Shown here piece by piece: positions 50,489 to 61,560 of a DNA stretch of 64,000 nt. The notes beneath the pieces are model-generated. The model was not told where the DNA came from and searched no databases. It saw only the letters and a list, made by a program, of their open reading frames with translations. The translations under genes and the position numbers were made by a program. This stretch comes from Balanoglossus misakiensis (lineage: Eukaryota > Hemichordata). The stretch's first letter is position 1; every line of letters starts with the position of its first letter. Location of the stretch: assembly GCA_040954595.2 (NCBI GenBank), contig CM082582.2, positions 1,984,001 to 2,048,000 on the forward strand. Direction: 5' to 3'.

Positions 50489-50550
50489 CATACAGACATA
50501 CATCCATCCATACATCCATACATCCATACATACATCCATACATACCTACA
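50489..50550 (+). repeat. CATA/CATC microsatellite
   Basis: ACATACAGACATACATCC-type tetranucleotide repeats run for about 60 bp after GTTTTTGATGTGGACGG. This arrangement is common at the 3' ends of dispersed invertebrate repeats. Confidence 0.8.
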
Positions 50551-50568
50551 GACGCAACCGATCCCATA

Positions 50569-50605
50569 AGGTCCCATGGTATATAAGCCTATACCAATGG
50601 GACCT
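50569..50605. repeat. Hairpin at the right edge of the island
   Basis: AGGTCCCATGGTATA and TATACCAATGGGACCT are inverted copies with one extra base, separated by TAAGCC. The hairpin lies exactly at the boundary with the resumed satellite and may be the terminus of an inserted element. Confidence 0.75.
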
Positions 50606-50606
50606 A

Positions 50607-53600
50607 AAAATCATGGGTTCGTTGATTTTTTAAAAAAACATGGGTGAAAATCATCAAAAATTTACACATTTTCGACTGCAAAATTTCAAAATTTCGTCGA
50701 TTTTGAAAAAAAATCATGGGTTCGTCGATTTTTGAAAAAAAAAATGGGTGAAAATCATCAAAATGACCAATGTTCGACTTTGCAAATCTCAAAATTTCGT
50801 CGATTTTTGAAAAAAAAATCATGGGCTATAGCTCATGAAAATCATCAACAAATGTCAAATTTTCAACTTTGCGAAATCTCAAAATATCGTCGATTTTTGA
50901 AAAAAAAAACATGGGTTCGTCGATTTTTGAAAAAAAAATCATGGGCTATAGCTCATGAAAATCATCAACAAATGTCAAATTTTCAACTTTGCGAAATCTC
51001 AAAATTTCGTCGATTTTGAAAAAAATTATGGGTTCGTCAATTTTTGAAAAAAATCATGGGTGAAAATCATCAAAAAATGACAAATTTTCGACTGCAAAAT
51101 CTCAAAATTTCGTCGATTTTGAAAAAAATCATGGGTTCGTTGATTTTTAAAAAAAAAAAATGGGTGAAAATCATCAAAATGACCAATGTTCGACTTTGCA
51201 AATCTCAAAATTTCGTCGATTTTTGAAAAAAAAATCATGGGCTATAGCTCATGAAAATCATCAACAAATGTCAAATTTTCAACTTTGCGAAATCTCAAAA
51301 TATCGTCGATTTTTGAAAAAAAAAACATGGGTTCGTCGATTTTTGAAAAAAAAATCATGGGCTATAGCTCATGAAAATCATCAACAAATGTCAAATTTTC
51401 AACTTTGCGAAATCTCAAAATTTCGTCGATTTTGAAAAAAATTATGGGTTCGTCAATTTTTGAAAAAAATCATGGGTGAAAATCATCAAAAAATGACAAA
51501 TTTTCGACTGCAAAATCTCAAAATTTCGTCGATTTCGAAAAAATCATGGGTTCGTCGATTTTTGAAAAAAAAACATGGGTGAAAATCATCAAAAAATTAC
51601 AAATTTTCGACTGCAAAATCTCAAAATTTGGTCGATTTTTGAAAAAAATCATGGTGAAAGTCATCAAAAAATGACAAATTTTTGATTTTGCAAAATCTCA
51701 AAATTTCGTCGATTTTGAAAAAAATTATGGGTTCGTTGATATTTGAAAAAAAACATGGGTGAATTTTCGACTTTGCAAAATCTCAAAATTTCGTCGATTT
51801 TGAAAAAAATCATGGGTTCGTTGATTTTTTAAAAAAACATGGGTGAAAATCATCAAAAATTTACAAATTTTCGACTGCAAAATTTCAAAATTTCGTCGAT
51901 TTTGAAAAAAAATCATGGGTTCGTTGATTTTTTAAAAAAAACATGGGTGAAAATCATCAAAAAATGAAAAATTTTTGACTTTGCAAAACCTCAAAATTTC
52001 GTCGATTTTGAAAAAAATTATGGGTTCGTCGATTTTTGAAAAAAAATCATGGGTGAAAATCATCAAAAAATGACAAATTTTCGATTTTGCAAAATCTCAA
52101 AAATTCGTCGATTTTGAAAAAAAATCATGGGTTGGTCGATTGTTTAAAAAAAACATGGGTGAAAATCAACAAAATGACAAATTTTCGACTGCAAAATCTC
52201 AAAATTTCGTCGATTTTTGAAAAAAAAATCATTAGCTATAGCTCATGAAAATCATCAACAAATGTCAAATTTTCAACTTTGCGAAATCTCAAAATATCGT
52301 CGATTTTTGAAAAAAAACATGGGTTCGTCGATTTTTGAAAAAAAACATGGGTGAAAATCATCAAAAAATGACAAATTTTCGACTTTGCAAAATCTCAAAA
52401 TTTCGTCGATTTTGAAAAAAATTATGGGTTCGTCGATTTTTGAAAAAAATCATGGGTGAAAATCATCAAAAAATGACAAATTTTCGACTTTGCAAAATCT
52501 CAAAATTTCGTCGAATTTTGAAAAAAAACATGGGTTCGTCGATTTTTGAAAAAAAACATGGGTGAAAATCATCAAAAAATGACAAATTTTCGACTTTGCA
52601 AAATCTCAAAATTTCGTCGATTTTGAAAAAAATTATGGGTTCGTCGATTTTTGAAAAAAATCATGGGTGAAAATCATCAAAAAATGACAAATTTTCGACT
52701 TTGCAAAATCTCAAAATTTCGTCGAATTTTGAAAAAAAATTATGGGTTCGTTGATTTTTGAAAAAAAACATGGGTGAAAATCATCAAAAAATTACAAATT
52801 TTCGACTTTGCAAAATCTTAAAATTTCGTCGATTTTGAAAAAAAATCATGGGTTCGTTGATTTTTTTAAAAAAAACATGGGTGAAAATCATCAAAAAATG
52901 AAAAATTTTCGACTTTGCAAAACCTCAAAATTTCGTCGATTTTGAAAAAAATTATGGGTTCGTCGATTTTTGAAAAAAAATCATGGGTGAAAATCATCAA
53001 AAAATGACAAATTTTCGATTTTGCAAAATCTCAAAAATTCGTCGATTTTGAAAAAAAATCATGGGTTCGTCGATTGTTTAAAAAAAACATGGGTGAAAAT
53101 CAACAAAATGACAAATTTTCGACTGCAAAATCTCAAAATTTCGTCGATTTTTGAAAAAAAAATCATTAGCTATAGCTCATGAAAATCATCAACAAATGTC
53201 AAATTTTCAACTTTGCGAAATCTCAAAATATCGTCGATTTTTGAAAAAAAACATGGGTTCGTCGATTTTTGAAAAAAAACATGGGTGAAAATCATCAAAA
53301 AATGACAAATTTTCGACTTTGCAAAATCTCAAAATTTCGTCGATTTTGAAAAAAAATATGGGTTCGTCGATTTTTGAAAAAAATCATGGGTGAAAATCAT
53401 CAAAAAATGACAAATTTTCGACTTTGCAAAATCTCAAAATTTCGTCGAATTTTGAAAAAAAATTATGGGTTCGTTGATTTTTGAAAAAAAACATGGGTGA
53501 AAATCATCAAAAAATTACAAATTTTCGACTTTGCAAAATCTTAAAATTTTGTCGATTTTTGAAAAAAAATCATGGGTTCGTCGATTTTTGAAAAAAAAAC

Positions 53601-53911
53601 ATGGGTGAAAATCATCAAAAAATGAAACATTTTAGACTGCAAAATCTCAAAATTTCGTCGATTTTGAAAAAAAATTATGGGTTCGTCGACTTTTAAAAAA
53701 AAATCATGGGTGAAAATCATCAAAAAATGACAAATTTTCGAGTTTGCAAAATCTCAAAATTTCGTAGATTTTTGAAAAAAATCATGGGTGAAAATCATCA
53801 AAAAATGAAAAATTTTCGACTTTGCAAAATCTCAAAATTTCGTCGATTTTGAAAAAAATCATGGGTTCGTCGATTTTTGAAAAAAAAACATCGGTGAAAA
53901 TCATCAAAAAA
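50607..53911 (-). repeat. A+T-rich satellite, reverse orientation, part 2
   Basis: The reverse satellite resumes directly at AAAAATCATGGGTTCGTTGA. The 104-106-bp period is clearest here (GACTTTGCAAAATCT at about 52,381, 52,486 and 52,592). Higher-order copies include 50,732-51,019 repeated 428 bp later and similar to 48,254-48,631. A block around 52,230 recurs at about 53,161 (offset 931 bp). The array ends near 53,911 at CATCAAAAAAC. Confidence 0.9.
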
Positions 53912-54303
53912 CATAGGTACTTGACTCAGAGTAAACAAGATTGTGTAATTGATACATGTCAGAACGAGATAGAGATATCACGCGCTAAGTTCATGTTTAA
54001 GAAATATTAAGATGACGTGTTCCTTTTATGACATAATACTTGACTAACGTATTAATAAGAGGTGGTGAAATTTGATATCACATTATTATCACCGGAGATC
54101 CGTGACGGGAGTCAACGAGCATGGATAGAGTCGTGTAATTCTTACGTGTGACCAGTAATAAACCAGAACTATTTGTGTTACTCGGAAAACTTGTTGTAAG
54201 TCTCGTTATGCCTCTCGTTAAGTTTACGATATGCCGGGTACCTCTCTCTGGCTCTATGAATATGTTGGGTGGAGAAGGAGAGGGAGAGAATTTACACTCT
54301 CAC

Positions 54304-54358
54304 CCTTCGGACGTGGCTGATTCCCCAAAGAAGCCCCGATGAGGTAAACGTCCGAAGG
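54304..54358. repeat. 11-bp perfect inverted repeat
   Basis: CCTTCGGACGT at 54,304-54,314 is inverted as ACGTCCGAAGG at 54,348-54,358, with a 33-nt loop. There is no U-tract after it and no known RNA family is recognised. Confidence 0.55.
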
Positions 54359-55909
54359 ATGGCGGGCGTAACAAAACTACAGTGTTCGCAACATGACCTC
54401 AGGTCCGCCGCAGGTTTTGCATGTTACAGCAGAAAACATCTCCGTCAGACCACTAAAAGTAATACCTTTAGGACATAAATTATTTATCTTGAAAGATATT
54501 GCTGTATGCAAATTTCATCTCCGGATTGCTATCGGCGAATCATACCGAGGCTGTCGTCGCTATAGTTGGGACCGACAGTCGAGACCCACATTGTATTGTA
54601 AGGAAAGTTTTAGACGCAACTTAATCAAAGCAGGTATAGTTAGCAGAGCAGATTAAGTTAGCAGAGGAGTGTCGGTATCGTCCACCGTAAACAGGTGTAT
54701 TCCTATCGGATTTCAAGCGACAGTCAATTCCACTGGTCATCGATGTTTTTCTCCAGGGTGTTTGAAATACGTCTGTTCGATAGAGTCGTTGTTCCAAAAT
54801 ATGCATGGATGCACGGAATGCGACCACATCTGGTTGTTGACAACAAACTAAGGTAGATTATGACTATAATCCCAACTGTCTCCTGTGTGACACACTCCTG
54901 TTGTGATTATTGCTGGAATAGGCAATGTTTTAATCTGCCTGCAAAGACTCGTGTGACAAAGATTGTCGGCCAGTCAACATCACCAACGATATTAACAATA
55001 TAAAATAAATAAAATTTCAACGATTCAACTTCTTTTCTAGCTTCCTATCTGGATAGTTTGTTTTTTTTTTACTCTAAAGATCGCCTTTCTACCAGGCCAC
55101 GTGGCAAGAGACGTTTTCAACTTCTACTATGATCGATGCGAGAGTACTATAGTATTCTCATATACACAGACAAAGGCCACCAAAATAAGAGAATCATTTG
55201 GTCAAATGGTAGAGGGCGCAAAAACAGATATTTCAAATGACAAAATTTTCCGATAAACGTGTTTAATCAAATCAAACTGTGCTCAATGGTATGCTTGCAA
55301 AAATTGAATACAAATGAAACAAAACACAGCAACTGCCATGAACAAGAAGTTTATTCATGTCAAAATTCAATTTTTTTGAATCATTGATTTCAATTATCAG
55401 CTGAAAACTAAAATTAGATTGTCATCTTGAACAGTATAAAATCAGCGAGCCATTAGACATTAAGTACCCAGCATACTAAAATAAAACCATGTAAACATGC
55501 ACAATTAGATAATCAAATAATTTTTATTTATTCACCATGATGTTTTTAATGTATGTCAAGTCAAAGTACTTGAAGTTATGGACGATCAATTAAAATAGAA
55601 AACTGTAATTTTAATGGCTGGGTAATGTATCCAATTTCTGCCCAATATATGAAATTTCCGAGTTAGCAACTGAAGAATTCGTGGGGAAAATAGTTACGTG
55701 ATGTGTAACAGAATTCACTTGGAAGTAAGGAGTTTTTGTAAAATCAACATGCATATTACAATTTATTTGTAAAAACTTGATTGGCAATGGAAAATTGGCG
55801 TTTAAATATATAGTACTTCAAGATGAACAGATAAAATATAAGTTATTACAGATGTCATTTTACGACAACAAGGAATGGTAAATCGTTCTTTAATATCTTT
55901 AAAGATGCC

Positions 55910-55922
55910 AGGTCAAAGGTCA
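55910..55922 (+). promoter_or_regulatory. Single DR1-type motif outside the tandem repeat
   Basis: AGGTCAAAGGTCA followed by CCTTTGC, preceded by AAGATGCC. The flanks weakly recall the 239-bp repeat (GATGCCAAG...), so this may be a remote relative of that repeat rather than an independent regulatory site. Confidence 0.4.
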
Positions 55923-56760
55923 CCTTTGCAAATTCAACCACTGGTACCATAGCCATTTCAAATGTAGCCAAAAGTGCGCCACCACTTTCTTCAAACATAC
56001 TGAAACCATCTACAGGTTACCGTAGTCCTATATCTCTTGGCATCCATGGCAGTTTAGCTAGTCATGAGCTGGCAAGGGGTGACCTGTAAGCTTTAAACTC
56101 TGGCTTCGGTAATGTCGACTCTGGCTCTGGCATATACTTGCAGGTCCATATGACCTTGGGGTGAACATGGTCATGAAGAAATAAATAGAATCTGTTTGGT
56201 GCATTGTCAACTTCATTTTATAGTTTCAAAAAAATACAATATGATGAGTAATATTGTTGTTGTTTTCAAAGAGACTCACCACACACTTTAGTAAATCAAT
56301 GACTTGAAAAAGTTTTGAGGACTATCATTTGTCTGAATCTCGGACCGCGAGGCACATACTACCTTAAATAGTTTCACTCGCAGCTTCTTGTGGGCAGTTT
56401 CTCCTTGCGTACCTGTACAGACACACCAGGAGGCCGTTCCCGATGAACAACTCAACCCACATGAAAACATTCAAGCGTCTGGTCACACCCATTTCCGTCA
56501 AACAAGAACATGAATGAAACTGCGGAGGAAGAGAACGGGAGAGTGCCCATTAACCCTGTAATGACCAATCATTTACTGGAACAAGGTTCAGGATGTACGA
56601 TCACTGGAGTTGAAAATAAGGTCATGGATTTGAAAATTATTTTGAGTTATGAAATTGAAAATACATATTTTTCATTGTGGATTCTCCGACATAAATATTA
56701 TCAAAAACAATAAGGGTTGTCTTTTTAATTTATGACATATAACGCCATGAATCTAGCCCA

Positions 56761-57240
56761 TTAATACAAAGGCAATACTAAAACACATTTCGGGTGCAAC
56801 GAGCTAAAGTTCATAATATCCTTTGTGACAAAATTGTAACTTATGCTAATGTCTCGTTTCAGTTCAAAGATCAAACGCAGTGCATTGTGATAAGCAATTT
56901 TCAGATTTGACATGCATTTGGTGTTATAGTTACACCACACATTCATACAATACATACTGTACAGGAAACTCTTAAAGAGCGTACATTTCACACGTTGTGA
57001 ACAATGACTAAATCTACGTATGAGCATATTGGCTCTAGCGTACACACAACGAAGTTGTCTTTGAATGTCCGCATTGTCATCACCAGAGGAAGACACAATA
57101 TAACCAAGGTACTTCTTAGTATCCACAAAGTTTAGACTTTTACCATAAAGATACACATTTGGGACTCTAACTGGGTTCCATGACTTTGGAAAAATTGCCA
57201 TACATTCGGTTTTTATGAGTGCATATGCAAGTTTTAACCA
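56761..57240 (-). pseudogene. Non-LTR retrotransposon reverse-transcriptase fragment (motif D to thumb)
   Basis: On the minus strand a frame contains IKTECMAIFP (motif D region), PNVYLYGKSLNFVDTKKYLG (motif E, primer grip), then YARANMLIRRFSHCSQRVK and YNTKCMSNLKIAYHNALRLI, the start of the thumb region of LINE reverse transcriptases. The nominal open frame begins at 57,390, but its first ~50 residues show no similarity to the family, so the fragment is 5'-truncated near 57,240. The palm motifs with the catalytic aspartates are absent. The sequence is clearly different from the LINE in the 69-bp satellite. It is a dead fragment. Confidence 0.8.
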
Positions 57241-58269
57241 GATAAATAATAGAGCTTTGCCGCAAGCGATTATGGCCGCCACCGTGGGAAAATGCAAGAA
57301 ACAATGAAAATGTTGCATTTCCGGTTGTGAAACTTCATAAACAAAACATGATCTCATCCACTTGAGCTCATGGAAGTAAATGTACACCACTGAGACATCA
57401 GATTTTCATTTTTCATTGCAATATTGCGCTTTTTTTAAAATTGCAGGAATTTTCGTTTTTCTTTAATTTTTGGCCATTTTGTCATAAATAAGTGTTGAGC
57501 TTGATATATTATCATGAAATAGCATTTAATAGACATAATTAAAAGCATATATGAGATTATTTAAAACTTTAATTTTTTATCCAGTTACAGCTTACGTGCC
57601 TTTAATTATATCATCCAACCACTGGCGCCCGTCAACATTTGATAGATCACTCGTTATCCATTTGTTACTAAGCGACCTCGATCGTTGCCAAGACTACTAT
57701 CTTTCAGCTCAGCAGGACTTGCTCGACTGTCCCCGTGCGTTGTATTTTAGATCGACGCCCTGGTCTCCCGGCTAAGATTGTCAATATATACGCCGCATGT
57801 TGCCAGCCAGGGCCCCGACTGACATTCCCTCTGAATATACACACCCCTCTATTGAAAATGGAACATTCCTGCAAGCAAAGCATGTTGTACTTGCTTACAT
57901 CAGCTGTAGTGACTTGTGTAGACCCCCAGCGCGCGGCCTCTACTGTTTGTATATGGTCTGTCACAGTCCCCGGGAGTAACTGTCATGACAGAAATCGGTT
58001 TGTCAACGGCAAAACGGAGATAAGGTGTTTTTTCCGAATATAGAATATTCAATTCTGTTTGATTCGGTCATGCCCAAAGTGTGCGTAGCTGTCGTCCTCT
58101 GACAACGCTCCCTCATATTTCATGCGGAGAACTTAAGTAGGTTCAAGCCAAGTTTTAATAGTTGGGCTAAGGTCTTCCCTGATAAGTGTTGAAATGTTTG
58201 GGGTGTTACTGTCCGGGCTGTAACGACTTGGGTCGTGGAAAATGGGGGCTGAAACGACTGGGGCCGAAA
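57241..58269. other. About 1 kb without recognised features
   Basis: Short overlapping open frames on both strands (57,551-58,043) show no recognisable domain. From about 58,205 the sequence becomes G-rich, with repeated ACGACT/ACGACC motifs leading into the palindrome at 58,270. Confidence 0.45.
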
Positions 58270-58323
58270 GGGTCAGAGTGCCGGAACGACCTGTTTAAAC
58301 ATGTCGTTCCAGCACTATGACCC
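58270..58323. repeat. 54-bp palindrome at the edge of the 1.89-kb duplication
   Basis: Arms of 27 bp starting GGGTCAGAGTGCCGGAACG and ending CGTTCCAGCACTATGACCC meet at GTTT|AAAC (58,296/58,297) with three mismatches. The right end coincides with the start of the tandemly duplicated segment (58,322). Confidence 0.8.
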
Positions 58324-58852
58324 TAAAGTGTTACCTAAGATAGTGTCCAGCGTCTAGCCGTTATTGAAATTATAGACCCTGCAGCGAGACTGAGCATGAT
58401 TTGTTGTTGTCATGAAACTCATCTCGTACTCCAGTCACTTTCATACAAAACGGCTATGAGTGTCCAATGGTCTTTGTTGAGACTGTTTGACATTGAATGG
58501 CATTGACCTCGCGGGAGGATATCCTTCATGAATACAATGCAGGATATAATTTACATTGGCTAAGGGCTTTGAGGTGCACCAAATTAGTAATTTAGACACA
58601 CCTTAATTATTACATGCCACCCCAAACTTTTTTAAAGCAAGAAACAAAATTGCAGTGCTTTTCCAATGACGCTTTTTAAAATGTAGAATCAGATTGTTTT
58701 CTTGTCGCTCAGGTGTCCAAAATAAATATAGCTGTGATCAATTCCTACTTAAAGCAAACAAAAGTAAATTGAGTTGAATGGGCACGTCCGGCCCATATTT
58801 GACCCATTTCACATTTTTTCTTTCTTAGGCTGCATTCACAAACACCTCTGGA

Positions 58853-58908
58853 GGGGGGGGGGGGGGAATTCATCTTTTACCGCTAATTTTCACATGCCCC
58901 CCCCCCCC
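58853..58908. repeat. G14 run and C12 run facing each other (copy A)
   Basis: Fourteen G (58,853-58,866) and twelve C (58,897-58,908) are separated by 30 bp. They could pair as a hairpin or form G-quadruplex or i-motif structures. The counterpart in copy B has ten G and eleven C. Confidence 0.85.
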
Positions 58909-59309
58909 TTTCACAACCCGAAATATTTTGAAATCCCCCTTCCCAACTGCCAAAATTTTGAAATCCCCCCATTTTCTTTCACAGAGCAAAACTCATAACT
59001 CTGCTCAAGCGCTCCCATGAAAAGAATTTGAAACTGATGTTTCCCCTCATCAGTGGGTATTAAAACTGAACATTGTTTTTATTTTTTAAGTATTTTGTAT
59101 GATTATAATTAAAAAATATACAACTTAGCTAAAATGCTTAGATGAGTTAATCAGATTTTCAAAGTCCACCTAAAAGATCATTTAATCTTTCCAGGGTGCG
59201 GTTTATGTTGGAGATAGTATCAGTTAGGCTATTTCTCAGAAAATCAATGAACGATCTGCGGACACCCCGAATAATATGTTACCACAACGCTAGCCAGGAA
59301 GCACATGGG

Positions 59310-59620
59310 ACATTTCACAATGAGGCAGTGAACACTGGGGGGGACCAGACTGACACGTTAACCAATCAGGGAGCTGTATGGTGAATAAATACATATTAAT
59401 AAGACCTAACCTACAAGGTCCTGCATAATGAGGCAGTGAACACTGGAGGACCAGACCTACACATTAACCAATCAGGGAGCTGTAAAGTGAATAATGCATT
59501 GTAATAAGACCTAACCTACAAGGTCTGGTGAATAATACATAGTAATAAGACCTAACATATAAGGTCCCTCCAATCAGCGAGCCGCAAGTGGACCTTAGAG
59601 AAGTGGATAAACCAATCAGA
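59310..59620 (-). repeat. About 107-bp tandem repeats with CCAAT boxes (copy A)
   Basis: About 2.5 degenerate copies of a 107-bp unit contain GAGGCAGTGAACACTGG, GACCAGAC, AACCAATCAGGGAGC and AAGACCTAACCTACAAGG. CCAATCAG lies at 59,362, 59,468, 59,570 and 59,612 on the plus strand. On the minus strand, the direction of the neighbouring pol, they read as ATTGG boxes downstream of the reverse transcriptase. This resembles repeated upstream elements of an LTR or promoter, but no LTR ends could be defined. Confidence 0.55.
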
Positions 59621-59674
59621 ACATGTAATACGTGTGCATAGGACCTGTAATGTAGGTCATTTTGAAACAGGACT

Positions 59675-60210
59675 AGTTCACCATGACCAACCACATGACC
59701 CAGGAAATCGATCTGCTCATAACCCACATACACTTAGTTGGTCTCGCTGTTAACTTTGCCTTTCGTAGTCTGCTCATCAAATCTGTAATTGTCTTGATAT
59801 GTTCTTCCCATGATGCAGTGTGGATCAGTATGTGATCGATATAGTTGTCTACGTTCTTCATATCTCTTAACAATCTTCTCATAATTCTGCTAAAAGTCGC
59901 AGCACTATTTACAAGTCCGAAAGGCATTTTGATAAATTGGTATAGCCCATCATGCGTGATAAATGCCGTCAATTGTTTATAATTATCAGTCAACGGGACT
60001 TGCCAATATTCTTTGCTGAGATCTACTTTAGTGAAATAGTGATCCTTGGATAACTTAGCAAAAAGCAAAAAGCTCACTCAGGTCTGGTGTAGGCTCTGCA
60101 TCAAACACTGTTATGCGATTGAGCTTTCTCATGTCAACACAACAACGATTGGACCCATCAGATTTCTTCACCGTTCCAGTGGAACAGCATATGGACTCTC
60201 TGAAGGTTCA
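59675..60210 (-). pseudogene. Duplicated Gmr1-like reverse-transcriptase fragment (copy A)
   Basis: On the minus strand this reads the middle of a Ty3/gypsy reverse transcriptase: LSKDHYFTKVDLSKEYWQVP (motif A), LYQFIKMPFGLVNSAATF (motif B), NYIDHILIHT (motif C with Asp to His) and the start of the downstream region. It duplicates 61,561-62,097. Extra damage here is a 1-bp deletion near 59,730, which shifts the frame after RPTKC, and another near 60,176. It also carries the shared 7-bp duplication frameshift near 60,054-60,070. It lacks integrase, the N-terminal RT part and RNase H. Confidence 0.88.
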
Positions 60211-60742
60211 ACCTAAAGTGTTACCTAAGATAGTGTCCAGCGTCTAGCCGTTATTGAAATTATAGACCCTGCAGCGAGACTGAGCATGATTTGTTGTTGT
60301 CATGAAACTCATCTCGTACTCCAGTCACTTTCATACAAAACGGCTATGAGTGTCCAATGGTCTTTGTTGAGACTGTTTGACATTGAATGGCATTGACCTC
60401 GCGGGAGGATATCCTTCATGAATACAATGCAGGATATAATTTACATTGGCTAAGGGCTTTGAGGTGCACCAAATTAGTAATTTAGACACACCTTAATTAT
60501 TACATGCCACCCCAAACTTTTTTAAAGCAAGAAACAAAATTGCAGTGCTTTTCCAATGACGCTTTTTAAAATGTAGAATCAGATTGTTTTCTTGTCGCTC
60601 AGGTGTCCAAAATAAATATAGCTGTGATCAATTCCTACTTAAAGCAAACAAAAGTAAATTGAGTTGAATGGGCACGTCCGGCCCATATTTGACCCATTTC
60701 ACATTTTTTCTTTCTTAGGCTGCATTCACAAACACCTCTGGA

Positions 60743-60793
60743 GGGGGGGGGGAATTCATCTTTTACCGCTAATTTTCACATGCCCCCCCCCCC
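60743..60793. repeat. G10 run and C11 run facing each other (copy B)
   Basis: Ten G (60,743-60,752) and eleven C (60,783-60,793), the shorter counterpart of the runs at 58,853-58,908. Confidence 0.85.
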
Positions 60794-61194
60794 TTTCACA
60801 ACCCGAAATATTTTGAAATCCCCCTTCCGAACTGCCAAAATTTTGAAATCCCCCCATTTTCTTTCACAGAGCAAAACTCATAACTCTGCTCAAGCGCTCC
60901 CATGAAAAGAATTTGAAACTGATGTTTCCCCTCATCAGTGGGTATTAAAACTGAACATTGTTTTTATTTTTTAAGTATTTTGTATGATTATAATTAAAAA
61001 ATATACAACTTAGCTAAAATGCTTAGATGAGTTAATCAGATTTTCAAAGTCCACCTAAAAGATCATTTAATCTTTCCAGGGTGCGGTTTATGTTGGAGAT
61101 AGTATCAGTTAGGCTATTTCTCAGAAAATCAATGAACGATCTGCGGACACCCCGAATAATATGTTACCACAACGCTAGCCAGGAAGCACATGGG

Positions 61195-61505
61195 ACATTT
61201 CACAATGAGGCAGTGAACACTGGGGGGGACCAGACTGACACGTTAACCAATCAGGGAGCTGTATGGTGAATAAATACATATTAATAAGACCTAACCTACA
61301 AGGTCCTGCATAATGAGGCAGTGAACACTGGAGGACCAGACCTACACATTAACCAATCAGGGAGCTGTAAAGTGAATAATGCATTGTAATAAGACCTAAC
61401 CTACAAGGTCTGGTGAATAATACATAGTAATAAGACCTAACACATAAGGTCCCTCCAATCAGCGAGCCGCAAGTGGACCTTAGAGAAGTGGATAAACCAA
61501 TCAGA
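61195..61505 (-). repeat. About 107-bp tandem repeats with CCAAT boxes (copy B)
   Basis: Same arrangement as in copy A, with CCAATCAG at 61,247, 61,353, 61,455 and 61,497. It lies just downstream (minus strand) of where the reverse transcriptase similarity stops at about 61,560. Confidence 0.55.
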
Positions 61506-61560
61506 ACATGTAATACGTGTGCATAGGACCTGTAATGTAGGTCATTTTGAAACAGGACTA

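Larger units (their letters stand above)
49011..50606. mobile_element. 1.6-kb repeat island inserted in the A+T-rich satellite
   Basis: A block of unrelated, less A+T-rich sequence interrupts the reverse satellite, which resumes at 50,607. It contains a lead-in, four tandem 239-bp repeats, a stretch ending in a CATA/CATC microsatellite, and a terminal hairpin. AAAAAT-like bases occur on both sides, but the region is too low in complexity for a firm target-site duplication. No open frame resembles a transposase or reverse transcriptase. A non-autonomous element, or a copy of a dispersed tandem repeat, are both possible. Confidence 0.6.
53912..56760. other. 2.8 kb without recognised genes
   Basis: This sequence is mostly non-repetitive. 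Open frames are 60-87 codons, overlap on both strands and resemble nothing I recognise. An AATAAA occurs near 54,159. A lone AGGTCAAAGGTCA is at 55,910. Degraded retroelement LTR or unrecognised exons cannot be excluded, but nothing supports a call. Confidence 0.5.
58322..60210. repeat. 1.89-kb tandem duplication, copy A
   Basis: This 1,889-bp segment begins CCTAAAGTGTTACCTAAG and ends CTCTGAAGGTTCA, and is repeated directly at 60,212-62,097. The copies differ by only a few substitutions, mononucleotide-run lengths, and two 1-bp losses in copy A (CATACACTT against CATAACACTT near 59,730; CGTTCCAGT against CGTTACCAGT near 60,176). Copy B continues into the pol gene without a break, so copy A is the derived one. 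The low divergence suggests a recent event. Confidence 0.93.

Noticed and set aside
42339-53723. Many 60-125-codon frames in the large A+T-rich satellite
   Set aside because: They follow the repeat unit and its poly-A/T runs; none shows a domain or non-repeat sequence.
54148-54851. Cluster of 60-87-codon frames
   Set aside because: They overlap in several frames on both strands, with no recognisable domain, signal or splice-supported exon.
57551-58043. Overlapping short frames on both strands
   Set aside because: No similarity recognised and mutual overlap; chance frames are likely.
58774-58998. 74-codon frame across the G/C runs
   Set aside because: The frame depends on homopolymer length and is not kept in copy B.
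59196-59384. 62-codon frame present in both 1.89-kb copies
   Set aside because: Its identity in both copies reflects recent duplication, not constraint, and it has no recognised domain.
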